DNA of 59,288 nt from positions 1-59,288 of the forward strand of contig NZ_AOJE01000058.1 of NCBI RefSeq assembly GCF_000337915.1. Reading direction: 5' to 3'. The notes beneath the pieces are model-generated. The model worked only from the letters and a program-made list of their open reading frames with translations, was not told the origin of the DNA and made no database searches. This stretch comes from Halorubrum saccharovorum DSM 1137. GTDB lineage: Archaea; Halobacteriota; Halobacteria; Halobacteriales; Haloferacaceae. Positions 8,850 to 17,812 of this stretch are shown in pieces; the stretch's first letter is position 1, and each line of letters opens with the position of its first letter. Made by a program: the position numbers and the translations under genes.

Positions 8850-10499
8850 ATGTCCGCGCTCGACCGACTCGGCGGACCGCTCGCTCGGCTCGGATCGTCG
8901 GACTCGGAGCTTCCGACGGGGCTCGTCCTGTTGAGCGGCGCCATCGCGGCGGCGGTGCTCTCGCCCATCGCGTGGCTCCTGTTCCGCGTCGTCAACGCCG
9001 AAACCGACGTCTCCCTGCTGACGCAGCCGACGACGCTGCTCACGAGTATCGGTCTCGTCGCGGTCGTCACGGGCGCGTCCGTCCTCCTCGGCGTCCCGCT
9101 GGCCTTCCTCACGGTCCGGACCGACCTCCCGTTCAGGCGCTTCTGGACCATCGCGGTCGCGCTGCCGCTCGTCATCCCCAGCTATCTCGGGGCCTTCACC
9201 TACATCTCCGCGTTCGGTCCCAGCGGCTACGTCGCCGACGCGCTCGCGGCCGTCGGCGTCGAGTCGATCCCGTCGATCTACGGCTTCTCCGGCACCGCGC
9301 TCGTGTTGACGCTGTACACGTTTCCGTACGTCTTCATCACCACGCGCGCGTCGCTGCTCTCCTTCGACGAGTCGCTGATCGAGGCCGCGCGGACGCTGCA
9401 GGTGTCGCGGCTGGAGGCGTTCCGGCGCGTGACGCTCCCGCAGCTCGTCCCCGGTATCGCGTCCGGGGCGCTGCTCGTCGCGCTGTACGCGCTCTCCGAC
9501 TTCGGGACGCCGAACCTCCTCCGGCTCGAAGTGCTCACGCAGGCGATCTGGGTGGAGTTCAACGGCTTCGGCCGCGAGACGGCCGCGATGCTGTCGCTGC
9601 AGCTGCTCACCATCACGGCGGTCATCCTCGCGGTGCAGTCGCGCGTCGGCGACACGACGCAGGGCGCGTACGTCGGCACCCGCGCCGGCACGAGCGGCGA
9701 CACGACGGTCTCGCTCGGCGCGTGGACGGCGCCGGCGCTCGCCTTCTGTAGCGCCGTCGTCACGATGTGTCTGGCCGTCCCGCTCGGCGTCCTGTTCGTC
9801 TGGTTCCGGCGGGGCGGATCGAGCATCGGCCGAACGCGGCTCGTGTTCGAGTGGTCGTACGCCACGAACTCCGTGCTCGTCTCAGTGGCCGCGGCGGTGG
9901 CGTGCGCCCTCGCGGCGATCCCCGTCGCGTACCTCGCCGCCCGACACCGCTCGACGGTGACGGAGATCATCGACCGCGCGACGTACGTCGGCTACGCGAT
10001 GCCGGGCATCGTGCTGGGGCTCGCGTTGGTGTTCTTCGGCGTCGCCTACGGGTCGACGGTGAGCGACATCGCGTCGGTGGTGCCCGCCGCGAACTACCTC
10101 CCGACCCTCTACCAGACGCTCCCCCTCTTGATCTTCGCGTACGTCGTCCGCTTCCTGCCGCAGTCGGTCGGTGCGACCCGATCGTCGGCGATGCGGGTCG
10201 ACCGGAACCTGACGGAGGCGGCCCGGCTGCTCGGCCGCTCGCCGCTCGCCGCCTTCCGGGAGGTGTCGCTGCCGCTCATCGCGCCCGGCGTGTTCGCGGG
10301 CGCGGCGCTCGTCTTCCTCACGACGATGAAGGAGCTTCCGGCGACGCTGCTGCTCCAGCCGACCGGCTTCGACACGCTCGTCACCTACATCTGGGCGATC
10401 CGCGAGTCCGGCAGCTACGGGGCGGCGGCGATCCCCGCCCTCGTCCTCATCGTCGTCTCCGGCCTCTCGATGGTCGTCATCCTCTCACAGGAGAAGTAA
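8850..10499 (+). CDS. Ferric-ion ABC transporter permease (FbpB type)
   Basis: Membrane subunit of the importer, 549 residues with about 12 helices in two homologous halves, as in FbpB where both halves are fused. Each half has the EAA loop that contacts the ATPase: EAARTLQVSRLEAFRRVTLP around residue 180 and EAARLLGRSPLAAFREVSLP around residue 455. It starts two bases after the binding-protein stop and ends two bases before the ATPase start, so the three are co-transcribed. Iron rather than another metal is inferred from the binding protein and the iron box. Confidence 0.93.
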   Translation: MSALDRLGGPLARLGSSDSELPTGLVLLSGAIAAAVLSPIAWLLFRVVNAETDVSLLTQPTTLLTSIGLVAVVTGASVLLGVPLAFLTVRTDLPFRRFWTIAVALPLVIPSYLGAFTYISAFGPSGYVADALAAVGVESIPSIYGFSGTALVLTLYTFPYVFITTRASLLSFDESLIEAARTLQVSRLEAFRRVTLPQLVPGIASGALLVALYALSDFGTPNLLRLEVLTQAIWVEFNGFGRETAAMLSLQLLTITAVILAVQSRVGDTTQGAYVGTRAGTSGDTTVSLGAWTAPALAFCSAVVTMCLAVPLGVLFVWFRRGGSSIGRTRLVFEWSYATNSVLVSVAAAVACALAAIPVAYLAARHRSTVTEIIDRATYVGYAMPGIVLGLALVFFGVAYGSTVSDIASVVPAANYLPTLYQTLPLLIFAYVVRFLPQSVGATRSSAMRVDRNLTEAARLLGRSPLAAFREVSLPLIAPGVFAGAALVFLTTMKELPATLLLQPTGFDTLVTYIWAIRESGSYGAAAIPALVLIVVSGLSMVVILSQEK

Positions 10500-10501
10500 C
10501 C

Positions 10502-11731
10502 ATGTCACGAATGACCCCTACACACACCGACGAATCGGACGCGGAGACCGACGCCGCTATGGACGCGACAACTGACGCCGCCGTGGACGCGGAGACCGAC
10601 ACCGCTATGGACGCGACGACTGACGCCGCCGTGGACGCGGAGACCGGCCCCGCCCAGACCGACCCCGCGGCCGAGACGGTCCTCGATCTGGACGGCATCG
10701 CCAAGACCTACAGCGCCGAGAGCGCGGTCCAAGATCTCTCGATGTCGGTCGTCGACGGCGAGATCCTGGCGCTTCTCGGCCCCTCCGGCTGCGGGAAAAC
10801 CACGACACTGCGGCTGATCGCCGGGCTCGAACGCACCGACGCCGGGACGATCGATCTCGACGGCCGGACGCTCGCCGACCCGGCGTCCGGGGTCTTCGTG
10901 CCGCCGGAGGAGCACAACATCGGACTGGTCTTCCAGGACTTCGCGCTGTTCCCGCACCTGACCGCCGCGGAGAACGTCGCCTTCGGGCTGTCTGACCGCC
11001 CCGAGAGCGAGCGCGACGAGCGCGTCGCGGAGCTGCTCGACCTCGTGGGGCTGACCGACCACGCCGACCACTACCCCGAAGAGCTCTCCGGCGGTCAGAA
11101 ACAGCGGATCGCGCTGGCCCGTTCGCTCGCCCCCGAACCGGACGTACTGTTGCTCGACGAGCCGCTCTCGAACCTCGACATCCGGCTCCGGGTCTCGATG
11201 CGCGAGGAGATCCGCGACATCATCAAGGCGACCGGCGTCACGGCCGTCTGGGTCACTCACGACCAGGAGGAGGCGCTCTCGGTCGCCGACCGCGTCGGCG
11301 TCATGAACGACGGCCGCCTCCAGCAGATCGGTTCGCCGGAGTCCATCTTCGAGCGGCCGGCCTCGCGGTTCGTCGCCACCTTCCTCGGGCAGGCGAGCTT
11401 CCTCTCGGCCCGCGTCGCCGGCGACTCGCTAGTGACGGACCTGGGTCGCATCGACGCCGATCGCTGCGCCGGCCTCGACGCGCCCGAGGGGTCGACCGTC
11501 GACGTCCTCGTCCGTCCGGACGACCTGCGGGCGGCGCCCACGGACGGAGCCGGAGACGGCCGCATCGTCCGCCGGCAGTATCAGGGTCCCGCCTTCGTCT
11601 ACCGCGTCGAACTCTCCGACGGCAACACGGTCCACTGTCTCCACAACCACACCGAGAACTTCGAGGTCGGCGAGCCGGTGACCGTGGAGATCGCCGCCGA
11701 TCACTCGCTCTCCTGGTACCCGTCCGAGTGA
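10502..11731 (+). CDS. Ferric-ion ABC transporter ATP-binding protein (FbpC type)
   Basis: Energises the importer. After an unusual 60-residue acidic, threonine-rich N-terminal extension comes a standard ABC domain: Walker A GPSGCGKTT near residue 95, signature LSGGQKQRIALARSL near 197, Walker B VLLLDEPLSNLD near 217. A C-terminal TOBE-like regulatory domain follows. Total is 409 residues against about 350 for relatives, the excess being the extension, which is encoded by a 48-base tandem repeat. An ATG nearer the ABC domain could be the true start, but GGAG before 10502 supports the long form. The last 31 bases overlap the convergent GT2 gene. Confidence 0.92.
   Translation: MSRMTPTHTDESDAETDAAMDATTDAAVDAETDTAMDATTDAAVDAETGPAQTDPAAETVLDLDGIAKTYSAESAVQDLSMSVVDGEILALLGPSGCGKTTTLRLIAGLERTDAGTIDLDGRTLADPASGVFVPPEEHNIGLVFQDFALFPHLTAAENVAFGLSDRPESERDERVAELLDLVGLTDHADHYPEELSGGQKQRIALARSLAPEPDVLLLDEPLSNLDIRLRVSMREEIRDIIKATGVTAVWVTHDQEEALSVADRVGVMNDGRLQQIGSPESIFERPASRFVATFLGQASFLSARVAGDSLVTDLGRIDADRCAGLDAPEGSTVDVLVRPDDLRAAPTDGAGDGRIVRRQYQGPAFVYRVELSDGNTVHCLHNHTENFEVGEPVTVEIAADHSLSWYPSE
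10538..10646 (+). repeat. 48-base in-frame tandem repeat in the ATPase gene
   Basis: Two near-identical 48-base units (10538-10585 and 10586-10633) and 13 bases of a third. They differ at very few positions and encode repeated DAETD and DATTDAAV blocks at the N terminus of the importer ATPase. Because the unit is a multiple of three, copy-number change would keep the frame. No related ATPase is known to me to need such a leader. Confidence 0.9.
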
Positions 11732-12591
11732 GGAACCGCCGCCCGGCGCTGTCGCAGCGACCCCGCCGTCCGCGCCCACTTCTGCATGCACGCGAAGATG
11801 AACCACAGAACGAGCTCGTGTCGTCGTTCGGGGACCCGTTCGAGCGACTCGCGGAACCGGAGCGGGTGAACCGGTAGCGCGTTCCGCGGGTCCGCGAGCG
11901 GTCGCACGTCGAACCGGTCGCCGTGGTAGCGGCGGAGCTGCTCGCGCCCCCGACCGATCCGGCGGTTCTGCGAGAGCACGTCGCCGAGCGTCGCGCGAGC
12001 CGGATGGTACAGCGTGATGTCCGGCTCGTACGTCAGATCGAAGCCCGCCTCGTGCGCTCGGCGGCCGAACTCCAGGTCGCCGTTCGAGACCAATCGCGCG
12101 TCGAAGTCGCCGATCGCGTCGAGCAGCCGCCGGCTGACCGCGAGACAACAGGTCGGCGCGAAGCGGTTCTCTCGGACGTACTTCTCGATGGGAAACCCGC
12201 TCGCGCGCCGGTAGCGCGCCACCGTCCCGTCGCCGGCGACGAGCTCGACCCGACAGCCCATGTAGTCGCGTTCCGCCATCGCCCGCTCGACGGCGCCGAC
12301 GTAGTCTTCCTCGACCCACATGTCGGCGTCGACGAAGCCGATCACGTCGCCCGAGGCGGCGGCGATCCCCGCGTTGCGCGCGGCGTAAGAACTCTGCACC
12401 TCGTCTTCGACGACGTGTCGGACCCGCTCGCGCTCCGCGAACCGCCGCGCGACGGCGCGAGTCTCGTCCGTCGAGCCGTTGTCGGCGATGACGACCTCGT
12501 AGTCCGTCGCGCGCTGGTCGAGCAGCGACTCGACGGTCGTCTCTAACCCCTCCGGATCGTTGTACACCGGGACGACGACGCTCGTCGTCAT
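11701..12591 (-). CDS. GT2 family glycosyltransferase
   Basis: Nucleotide-sugar-dependent glycosyltransferase with the GT-A fold. The 296-residue protein opens SVVVPVYNDPEG, has the donor-binding stretch VVIADNGSTDET and a DxD motif in GFVDADMW near residue 92. The acceptor region includes NGDLEFGRRAHEAG. There are no clear membrane helices, though the C-terminal part (LVLWFIFACMQ) may touch the membrane. It overlaps the asparagine-synthase-like gene by four bases and is last in the iron-boxed operon from 16350, so it may glycosylate that pathway's product; alternatively it belongs to the surface glycan set. Its 3' end overlaps the convergent ATPase gene by 31 bases. Confidence 0.85.
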   Translation of the reverse strand: MTTSVVVPVYNDPEGLETTVESLLDQRATDYEVVIADNGSTDETRAVARRFAERERVRHVVEDEVQSSYAARNAGIAAASGDVIGFVDADMWVEEDYVGAVERAMAERDYMGCRVELVAGDGTVARYRRASGFPIEKYVRENRFAPTCCLAVSRRLLDAIGDFDARLVSNGDLEFGRRAHEAGFDLTYEPDITLYHPARATLGDVLSQNRRIGRGREQLRRYHGDRFDVRPLADPRNALPVHPLRFRESLERVPERRHELVLWFIFACMQKWARTAGSLRQRRAAVPHSDGYQESE

Positions 12592-14408
12592 CGGTCGACG
12601 AGCCGCCGCGTAAGCGGCATTTCGAGGACGGTCACCAGCCGATACAGCTCCTCGCCGACGTTCGCCTCGCGGTCGCGGTGGCGCCGGTACATCCGCTCGG
12701 TCACGTCCCGGTCAAGGGGGGACAGCGCGCGGATCGTCTCCTCGTTCGCCGCGATGGCGTCCCCCACGAAGTCGCTGTTGCGGACGACCTCGTTTTTGTC
12801 CTGCCAGGGACCCTCGGTCCGGTAGGACGCCGGCCCGAGCTCGTCGAGCTGGTTCGACACCCGCTTGCCGACGGCGTGGGCCGCCTTCGGATACGACATC
12901 GGGAGCCGCGAGGAGGCGTGCGGGATCCGGCCGAGCGAGTCGTCGAACGACGCCACGGCCCGCTGGACCACGTCGTGACGCAGGCGGTGCGCGAGCGGCA
13001 TCGAGAGGTGCAGATCGATCAGCCGCCGGTCGAGAAACGGGTTCCGCGTCGGCGCGACTTGGAGCGCGCTGAACAGGTCGAATCCGATTCCGTTCGTGAT
13101 CGGGAACAGCGACGTGTGGAGGCTCAGCTGCTGGATCGACTCGTAGCCGACGCCGTGGAACGCGACGCCGTCCGACCCGGCCGCGGTGTTTTCGGCCAGT
13201 ATCTCCCGATAGGCGGGCCCGGTCAGGTACGACGGCTGGCGGGTCTCGCCCGACGCCACCCGCCGGTCGAGGAACCCGTCCACGTCCGGCACTCGGTCGA
13301 CGAACGGCGGATACAGCTCCACGCCCGCCGGCAGCTGCACCGTCCGCTGCGGGACGCTCCACGCGCCGAACAGGTCGTCGCTGTACAGCCCCGTCAGGAG
13401 CGTGTCGACACCGCTGGCGATCTCCTCGGCGAACCCGAGCGTGTGACCGGTGTGGAACGGGCCGACGAACTCCTGTATCGGCGCGGCCCGTTCGAGCAGC
13501 GTGGCGTGGTACCCCGGACCGCGGTCGAGCCGCTCGAACCGGGCGCCGCCGGCTTCCGCCGCTCGGCGCGCGGTCCGGGCCTCCCGGTTCTCGCCGTCGG
13601 CGAGGTGGTACGCCGCGAGGTCGGCGTCGGCGGCCGCGAGAACCGCCCGGGAGTCGCTCCCGCCGCTCATCAACAGCCCGTAGTCGCGGCCGTCGTCGGT
13701 CCGATCGGCGACGGCCTTCGCGAACCGCTCTCTGAACTCCCGAGCGAAGTACGACGCGGGCTTGTCGACCGGCCGGTAGCGCGGCGTCCAGTACCGCTCG
13801 CGGGTCGTCTCTCCCGAGTCGAGGTCGCGGGTGAGCACCGTCGCCGGCGGCAGTTGCGTGACGCCCGTCACCGGCGTCTTCGTTCCGAAGACCCGCCGCG
13901 CGTAGAGGTACTCCGAGAGGTACGCGTCGTCGAACCCGAACGAGACGCCCGGCGGCTCCGGCACGGTCTGGACGTTCGTCGAGAACGCCAGCCGGTCGTC
14001 GCCGGCCGCGAGGTACAGCGGTCGCGCGCCCAGCCGGTCGACGAAGAGGGCGGCGGTTCCGGCGCTCGGGTCGTAGACGCAGCCGACGAACTCACCGTCC
14101 AGCCGGTCGACGAAGTCGAGTCCGTGGGCGGCGTGCTCGGCGGCACAGACCGCGGCCGTTCGCCGCGGGTCGACCGACCGCCGGCCGTCGTCGTCGTCGA
14201 CGCTGTACACCTCGCCCCAGACCCACACGAGCGCGCCGTCGGGCCCCTCGACCGGCTGGTCGACCGTCGAGCCGTCGTGGAACGCCGTCCGGACCGCGAT
14301 GTCCGCGTCTCGGTAGGTCCCCGTCGTCTCGCCGCCGGCGACCGTTTCCGGGACCGTCCGAAGGTCGCCCGCGGGGTCGCCCCCCACGACGCCCGTGAAC
14401 CCGACCAT
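12588..14408 (-). CDS. Asparagine-synthase-like adenylating amide ligase without the glutaminase cysteine
   Basis: 606-residue protein with the two-domain layout of class B asparagine synthetase. The N-terminal Ntn-hydrolase-like domain (about 1-190) reads MVGFTGVV: the catalytic Cys that should follow Met is Val, so glutamine hydrolysis is unlikely. The C-terminal synthetase domain keeps the ATP-pyrophosphatase loop SGGSDSR at residues 248-254. Such proteins, like beta-lactam synthetase, activate a carboxylate as its adenylate for attack by another amine. Two bases separate it from the N-hydroxylase gene upstream and it overlaps the GT2 gene downstream. Context suggests it joins a hydroxamate building block to something; the exact substrates are unknown. 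Confidence 0.82.
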   Translation of the reverse strand: MVGFTGVVGGDPAGDLRTVPETVAGGETTGTYRDADIAVRTAFHDGSTVDQPVEGPDGALVWVWGEVYSVDDDDGRRSVDPRRTAAVCAAEHAAHGLDFVDRLDGEFVGCVYDPSAGTAALFVDRLGARPLYLAAGDDRLAFSTNVQTVPEPPGVSFGFDDAYLSEYLYARRVFGTKTPVTGVTQLPPATVLTRDLDSGETTRERYWTPRYRPVDKPASYFAREFRERFAKAVADRTDDGRDYGLLMSGGSDSRAVLAAADADLAAYHLADGENREARTARRAAEAGGARFERLDRGPGYHATLLERAAPIQEFVGPFHTGHTLGFAEEIASGVDTLLTGLYSDDLFGAWSVPQRTVQLPAGVELYPPFVDRVPDVDGFLDRRVASGETRQPSYLTGPAYREILAENTAAGSDGVAFHGVGYESIQQLSLHTSLFPITNGIGFDLFSALQVAPTRNPFLDRRLIDLHLSMPLAHRLRHDVVQRAVASFDDSLGRIPHASSRLPMSYPKAAHAVGKRVSNQLDELGPASYRTEGPWQDKNEVVRNSDFVGDAIAANEETIRALSPLDRDVTERMYRRHRDREANVGEELYRLVTVLEMPLTRRLVDR

Positions 14409-14410
14409 CG

Positions 14411-15769
14411 CTAGTCGGGGCTCGGCGCTTCGGTCGTCTCTCCGGGCCGTCGGGCCCCGCGTTCGCGGACGAAGTCGTCGACCGAGAACTGTTGGAACGT
14501 CTCGGCGGGCGCGGCGTCGTACACCGGTTCGCCGACCAGTCGATTGACGATGACGGCGTTTCGGTGCGGGCCGAGCCCGAGGTCCGGCGCGTTGATGCCG
14601 TGGGTGTGAAGCTCCGCGTTCTGGACGAATATCTCGCCGTCGAGCGCCGTTCGGAGCCGGAAATCCTCCGTGATCGAGAGTCGCCCGGCGTCGTCGCGCG
14701 CCAGTTCCGGTTCGAGGGGCGCGAGGAACGGTGGATCCTCCCGCTCGTACCCCGTCGCCAGCACGACCGCGTCGCTCGCGTGGACGAACGCCTCGTCCTC
14801 CTCGCGCTGTTCACAGAGCAGCTGGTGGCCGGGCTCGCCCTCGATGTCGCCGATGTCGACGACCTCCGTCGCGGCCAGCAGGCCGACGTCCACGTCCGCG
14901 CCGCCGATGGACTGCTCGTACAGCTGGTCGTAGATCTCCGCGCTCGTGGCGGGATCGATCCCCTTGTACACCAGGTCCTGCTCGGCGAGCAGCTCGTCTT
15001 TCGTCTCCTGTGACAGCCCGTAGAAGTACTCGGTGTACTCCGGGGTGTACACCATGTGACCGAGCTTCCCGTCGACCATCTGGAAGAAGCCGGGCGAGCG
15101 CGTGATCCAGTCGAGGCCGTAGCCGTTCTCGGGACGGCGTTCGAGCAGGTCGCGGAACACCTCCGCGGCGCTCTGCCCGGACCCGACGACGGTGACCGAG
15201 TCCGCCTCCAGACAGCGGTCGCGTCGGCCGAGGTACGACGCCGAGTGGAACACGCTCCCGCCGAGGGCGTCCGACAGCTCCTCGGGGACGTGCGGCTTCG
15301 TGCCGATGCCCATCACCACGTTCTCCGCGGTGTAGCGGTCGCGCTCGCCGGTGGCCGGATTGACGGTCTCGACGGTGAAGACGCCGTCCGATTCGTCGAC
15401 GTCGGTGACGCGGCGGTCGAACCGGAGCGTCGACAGCGAGTCGGCGACCCACCGGCAATACTCGTTGTACTCCCGCCGCGGGATGAAGAACTCCTCGTAG
15501 AAGTAGAAGTCGTACAGCCGGTTCGCCTCGCTGAGGTAGTTGAGGTAGCTGTGGGGGTTCGTCGGGTCGACCATCGTGACGAGGTCCGCGAGGAACGGGA
15601 CCTCGAGCGTCGTCCCCCGGATGAGGGTGTCCTCGTGCCAGTTGAACTCGGGGTTCTGTTCGAGGAACCGCACGTCGAGGTCCGCCGGCGCGCCGTCGAG
15701 CAGCGCCGCCAGCCCGAGGTTGAACGGGCCGAGGCCGATACCGAGGAGATCGTACTCGGCGTCGGTCAT
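14411..15769 (-). CDS. L-lysine/L-ornithine N-monooxygenase (IucD/SidA/PvdA family)
   Basis: FAD- and NADPH-dependent enzyme that hydroxylates the side-chain amine of lysine, ornithine or a diamine, the first step toward a hydroxamate. 452 residues, normal length. FAD-binding motif GIGLGPFNLGLAALL is at residues 11-25, the typical NPEFNWHEDTLI and LADLVTMVDPTNPHSYLNYL follow, then NADPH-binding VVGSGQSAAEVFRDLL near 200, and the family ATGYE motif near 345. It overlaps the acyltransferase gene upstream by four bases (ATGA). Whether the substrate is lysine (IucD-like) or a diamine (RhbE-like) cannot be told from sequence alone. Confidence 0.93.
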   Translation of the reverse strand: MTDAEYDLLGIGLGPFNLGLAALLDGAPADLDVRFLEQNPEFNWHEDTLIRGTTLEVPFLADLVTMVDPTNPHSYLNYLSEANRLYDFYFYEEFFIPRREYNEYCRWVADSLSTLRFDRRVTDVDESDGVFTVETVNPATGERDRYTAENVVMGIGTKPHVPEELSDALGGSVFHSASYLGRRDRCLEADSVTVVGSGQSAAEVFRDLLERRPENGYGLDWITRSPGFFQMVDGKLGHMVYTPEYTEYFYGLSQETKDELLAEQDLVYKGIDPATSAEIYDQLYEQSIGGADVDVGLLAATEVVDIGDIEGEPGHQLLCEQREEDEAFVHASDAVVLATGYEREDPPFLAPLEPELARDDAGRLSITEDFRLRTALDGEIFVQNAELHTHGINAPDLGLGPHRNAVIVNRLVGEPVYDAAPAETFQQFSVDDFVRERGARRPGETTEAPSPD

Positions 15770-16350
15770 GCGTTCCCTTCGAAGCGCGCCCGGTCACAGA
15801 ACATCAGCAGCCCGGTCTTGTCCGGCAGATCGACCTCCCGCTGGGGCTCGAAGCCGCACTGCTCGAAGACGTGGATCACCGTCTCGTTGCGGGCGTCCGG
15901 CTCGACGACGACGCGGTCGGTCTCGGAGTGCTGGAACAGGAACGTCAGCATGGCGGACACCAGCGGCGCGGCGTAGCCGCGGCCCAGGTACTCCGGCGGC
16001 CCGATAAGCAAGTGGAATCCCCGGTCCGCCGGGCCCGCGTCGTAGTACTCGCCGATCCGGTCGTCGGCCGCCCAGTAGGCCTCCCAGTAGCTCATCGGCG
16101 TGTGATCGAGCGACCCGATGTAGAGGGTCTGGTTCGGGTTCGCGGCCCGCTCGCGGATCGTCTCGTGGACCTGCGGAAGCGGGTCGTTCTGCTCCCAGTA
16201 CGGGAGCACGTGGTCGCTGTTGAGCCACGTGTGGAGGCGGCCGAGGTCCCGGTCGGGGTCGACCTCCCGGAAGCCGACGTGTTTCCCGATCGAGTCGTCG
16301 ACGGCGGAGAAGCTGTACGGATCGCGGACCGCCTGCTGGTGGCCCTTCAT
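15766..16350 (-). CDS. Siderophore-type GNAT N-acyltransferase (IucB/RhbD family)
   Basis: Transfers an acyl group from acyl-CoA to an N-hydroxylated side-chain amine, giving the hydroxamate. The 194-residue protein has hallmarks of the IucB/AlcB-type GNAT family: LHTWLNSDHVLPYWEQN, YIGSLDHTPMSYWEAYW, the CoA-binding region LLIGPPEYLGRGYAAPLV, and the C-terminal PDKTGLLMFCDRARF. First gene of a four-gene operon (acyltransferase, hydroxylase, ligase, GT2) with four-base overlaps or a two-base gap between genes. An iron box lies 133 bases upstream. Together with the hydroxylase it defines hydroxamate siderophore chemistry. Confidence 0.92.
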   Translation of the reverse strand: MKGHQQAVRDPYSFSAVDDSIGKHVGFREVDPDRDLGRLHTWLNSDHVLPYWEQNDPLPQVHETIRERAANPNQTLYIGSLDHTPMSYWEAYWAADDRIGEYYDAGPADRGFHLLIGPPEYLGRGYAAPLVSAMLTFLFQHSETDRVVVEPDARNETVIHVFEQCGFEPQREVDLPDKTGLLMFCDRARFEGNA

Positions 16351-16482
16351 GGTCCTGTCGAGCGGGACGGCGGTCGGTCGTGGTCGCGCTCTTCCACCGC
16401 GTCTCGGCTCCCCCCGAAACTGCCCGAACGCGCCCGTCTCGTCGTTCTACTCACGCGTGATCACTCTCTTGAGTCGTATTGT

Positions 16483-16496
16483 TTAGGCTGGCCTTA
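16483..16496. promoter_or_regulatory. DtxR/IdeR-type iron box (hydroxamate operon)
   Basis: TTAGG-CTGG-CCTTA, one base off a perfect palindrome, in an AT-rich pocket that includes a TATA-like element read leftward (about 16493-16502). It lies 133 bases before the acyltransferase start and so implies a leader of about 120 bases. Presence of the box fits iron repression of siderophore synthesis. Confidence 0.72.
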
Positions 16497-16596
16497 AAAT
16501 TATTCCCATCCACCGTTTCGGCGGTACGGCTTTCGAGCGGTCGGTTCGCGGAGATCGACGGTCCGACGCCTCCCCCGTCGGAACGGCGGGTGATCG

Positions 16597-17709
16597 CTAC
16601 TCGCCGAGGTCGGTGACCGTCCCGTCGACCGTCACGGTTTCGAGGCGCAGCGTGAGGTCCGTCCCGGCGCGGAGCGACCGTCCGTGGAACCGGAGGCCGT
16701 CGGCGGTCCGTCGCGTCCGGAGGTCGACCGTGAGCGTCACGTCGACGTCGCGGGGGTGCTCGCGCTCGTAGATGTTCCCGTCGTCGCTCGTGAGCACGAC
16801 GGCGGCGGGCGCGGTCCGCCTGTCGGTGACGGTTGCGGTGACGGTGTCGCCGCGCCGCTCGACCGCTCCGGTGCGAACGTCGTCGGCGACATCGGGGTCG
16901 ACACCGCGGAGCGTGACCGTCGCCGTCGTCGTGACGGGCTCGCCGGCCGGCGAACTGTTCCCCCAGCGGGTCACGTTCCCGGCGAAGGCGTATCGGGAGG
17001 TGCCGAACTCGATCGATTCGGCCAGCTTGACCTCCGTGCCGCCGAAGTAGGTCCCGCCGGAGCGGTTCACGGTGTGGAGCGTGAGGCCGACGAGGTCGGT
17101 CCGAGTCGACTCGTTTCCGACCGGCGGGAACGCCGTCTCCTCGACCGTCGCCACCCGCCGGCCGTCGAGCCGGAAGGCGTCGCCGACGCTGATCGCGTCC
17201 CGGGTCGCCGCCGGGAGGCTCGTTTCGACGACGACCGGGAGGGTGCCGGTGTCGAGCGACGCGCCGGACTCGGCCAGCGCCAGCACGGTCCCGTCGACGT
17301 CGTACGTCGGCGTCGTGACCGCGAGCCGATCGCCGCGCCGAACCGGGTCGCCCCCGTACTCGAACGCCCGTTCACCGGCGGCGTCGGCGGGAGTCAGCGT
17401 CCCGTTGACGCGAACGCGGGCGACGACGGTGACGTTGTCTCCCGCCCCCGGTCCGACGTACACGTCGGTGACGACGACGTCGCCGTCGCGGGACGCGTCG
17501 CCCGCTGAGAGCTGCGACGCGACCGCCGGCGACCGGTCGCCGAGGTCGACGGTCGCGTACCTGGACTCCGGGGTCCCGCGATCGCCGGTGAGCGACACGA
17601 GGACCATCCCGCCGGCCGCGAAGAGGAGGAGCGCCGCGACCGCGACCACCGCGGCGTCGATGACGTTGACGCGGCCGAACAGCCGTCCCCGCTCGTCGAT
17701 GAGGCTCAC
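16597..17709 (-). CDS. DUF4330-like membrane-anchored protein
   Basis: 370-residue protein with an N-terminal LFGRVNVIDAAVVAV segment leading into one membrane helix (about residues 15-38). A long outside region follows with repeated beta-rich blocks that each resemble the others around DGRRVATV and DRLAVTTPTYDV. This layout matches the DUF4330 family as I recall it, which is often near surface polysaccharide genes. Start is GTG. It is divergent from the ABC exporter and follows the iron-box region on the same strand as the hydroxamate operon, but is upstream of that promoter. Function unknown; an assembly or export accessory role is a guess. Confidence 0.72.
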   Translation of the reverse strand: MSLIDERGRLFGRVNVIDAAVVAVAALLLFAAGGMVLVSLTGDRGTPESRYATVDLGDRSPAVASQLSAGDASRDGDVVVTDVYVGPGAGDNVTVVARVRVNGTLTPADAAGERAFEYGGDPVRRGDRLAVTTPTYDVDGTVLALAESGASLDTGTLPVVVETSLPAATRDAISVGDAFRLDGRRVATVEETAFPPVGNESTRTDLVGLTLHTVNRSGGTYFGGTEVKLAESIEFGTSRYAFAGNVTRWGNSSPAGEPVTTTATVTLRGVDPDVADDVRTGAVERRGDTVTATVTDRRTAPAAVVLTSDDGNIYEREHPRDVDVTLTVDLRTRRTADGLRFHGRSLRAGTDLTLRLETVTVDGTVTDLGE

Positions 17710-17812
17710 GGGATCGCCCTCGCCGTTCGTCGGTTGGTGGCGGTCTCCATCGTTCGAGTCAACTAACCACGATTCCGAGAGCCCCGACTAATGCGTTTCG
17801 TATATGGATGCG

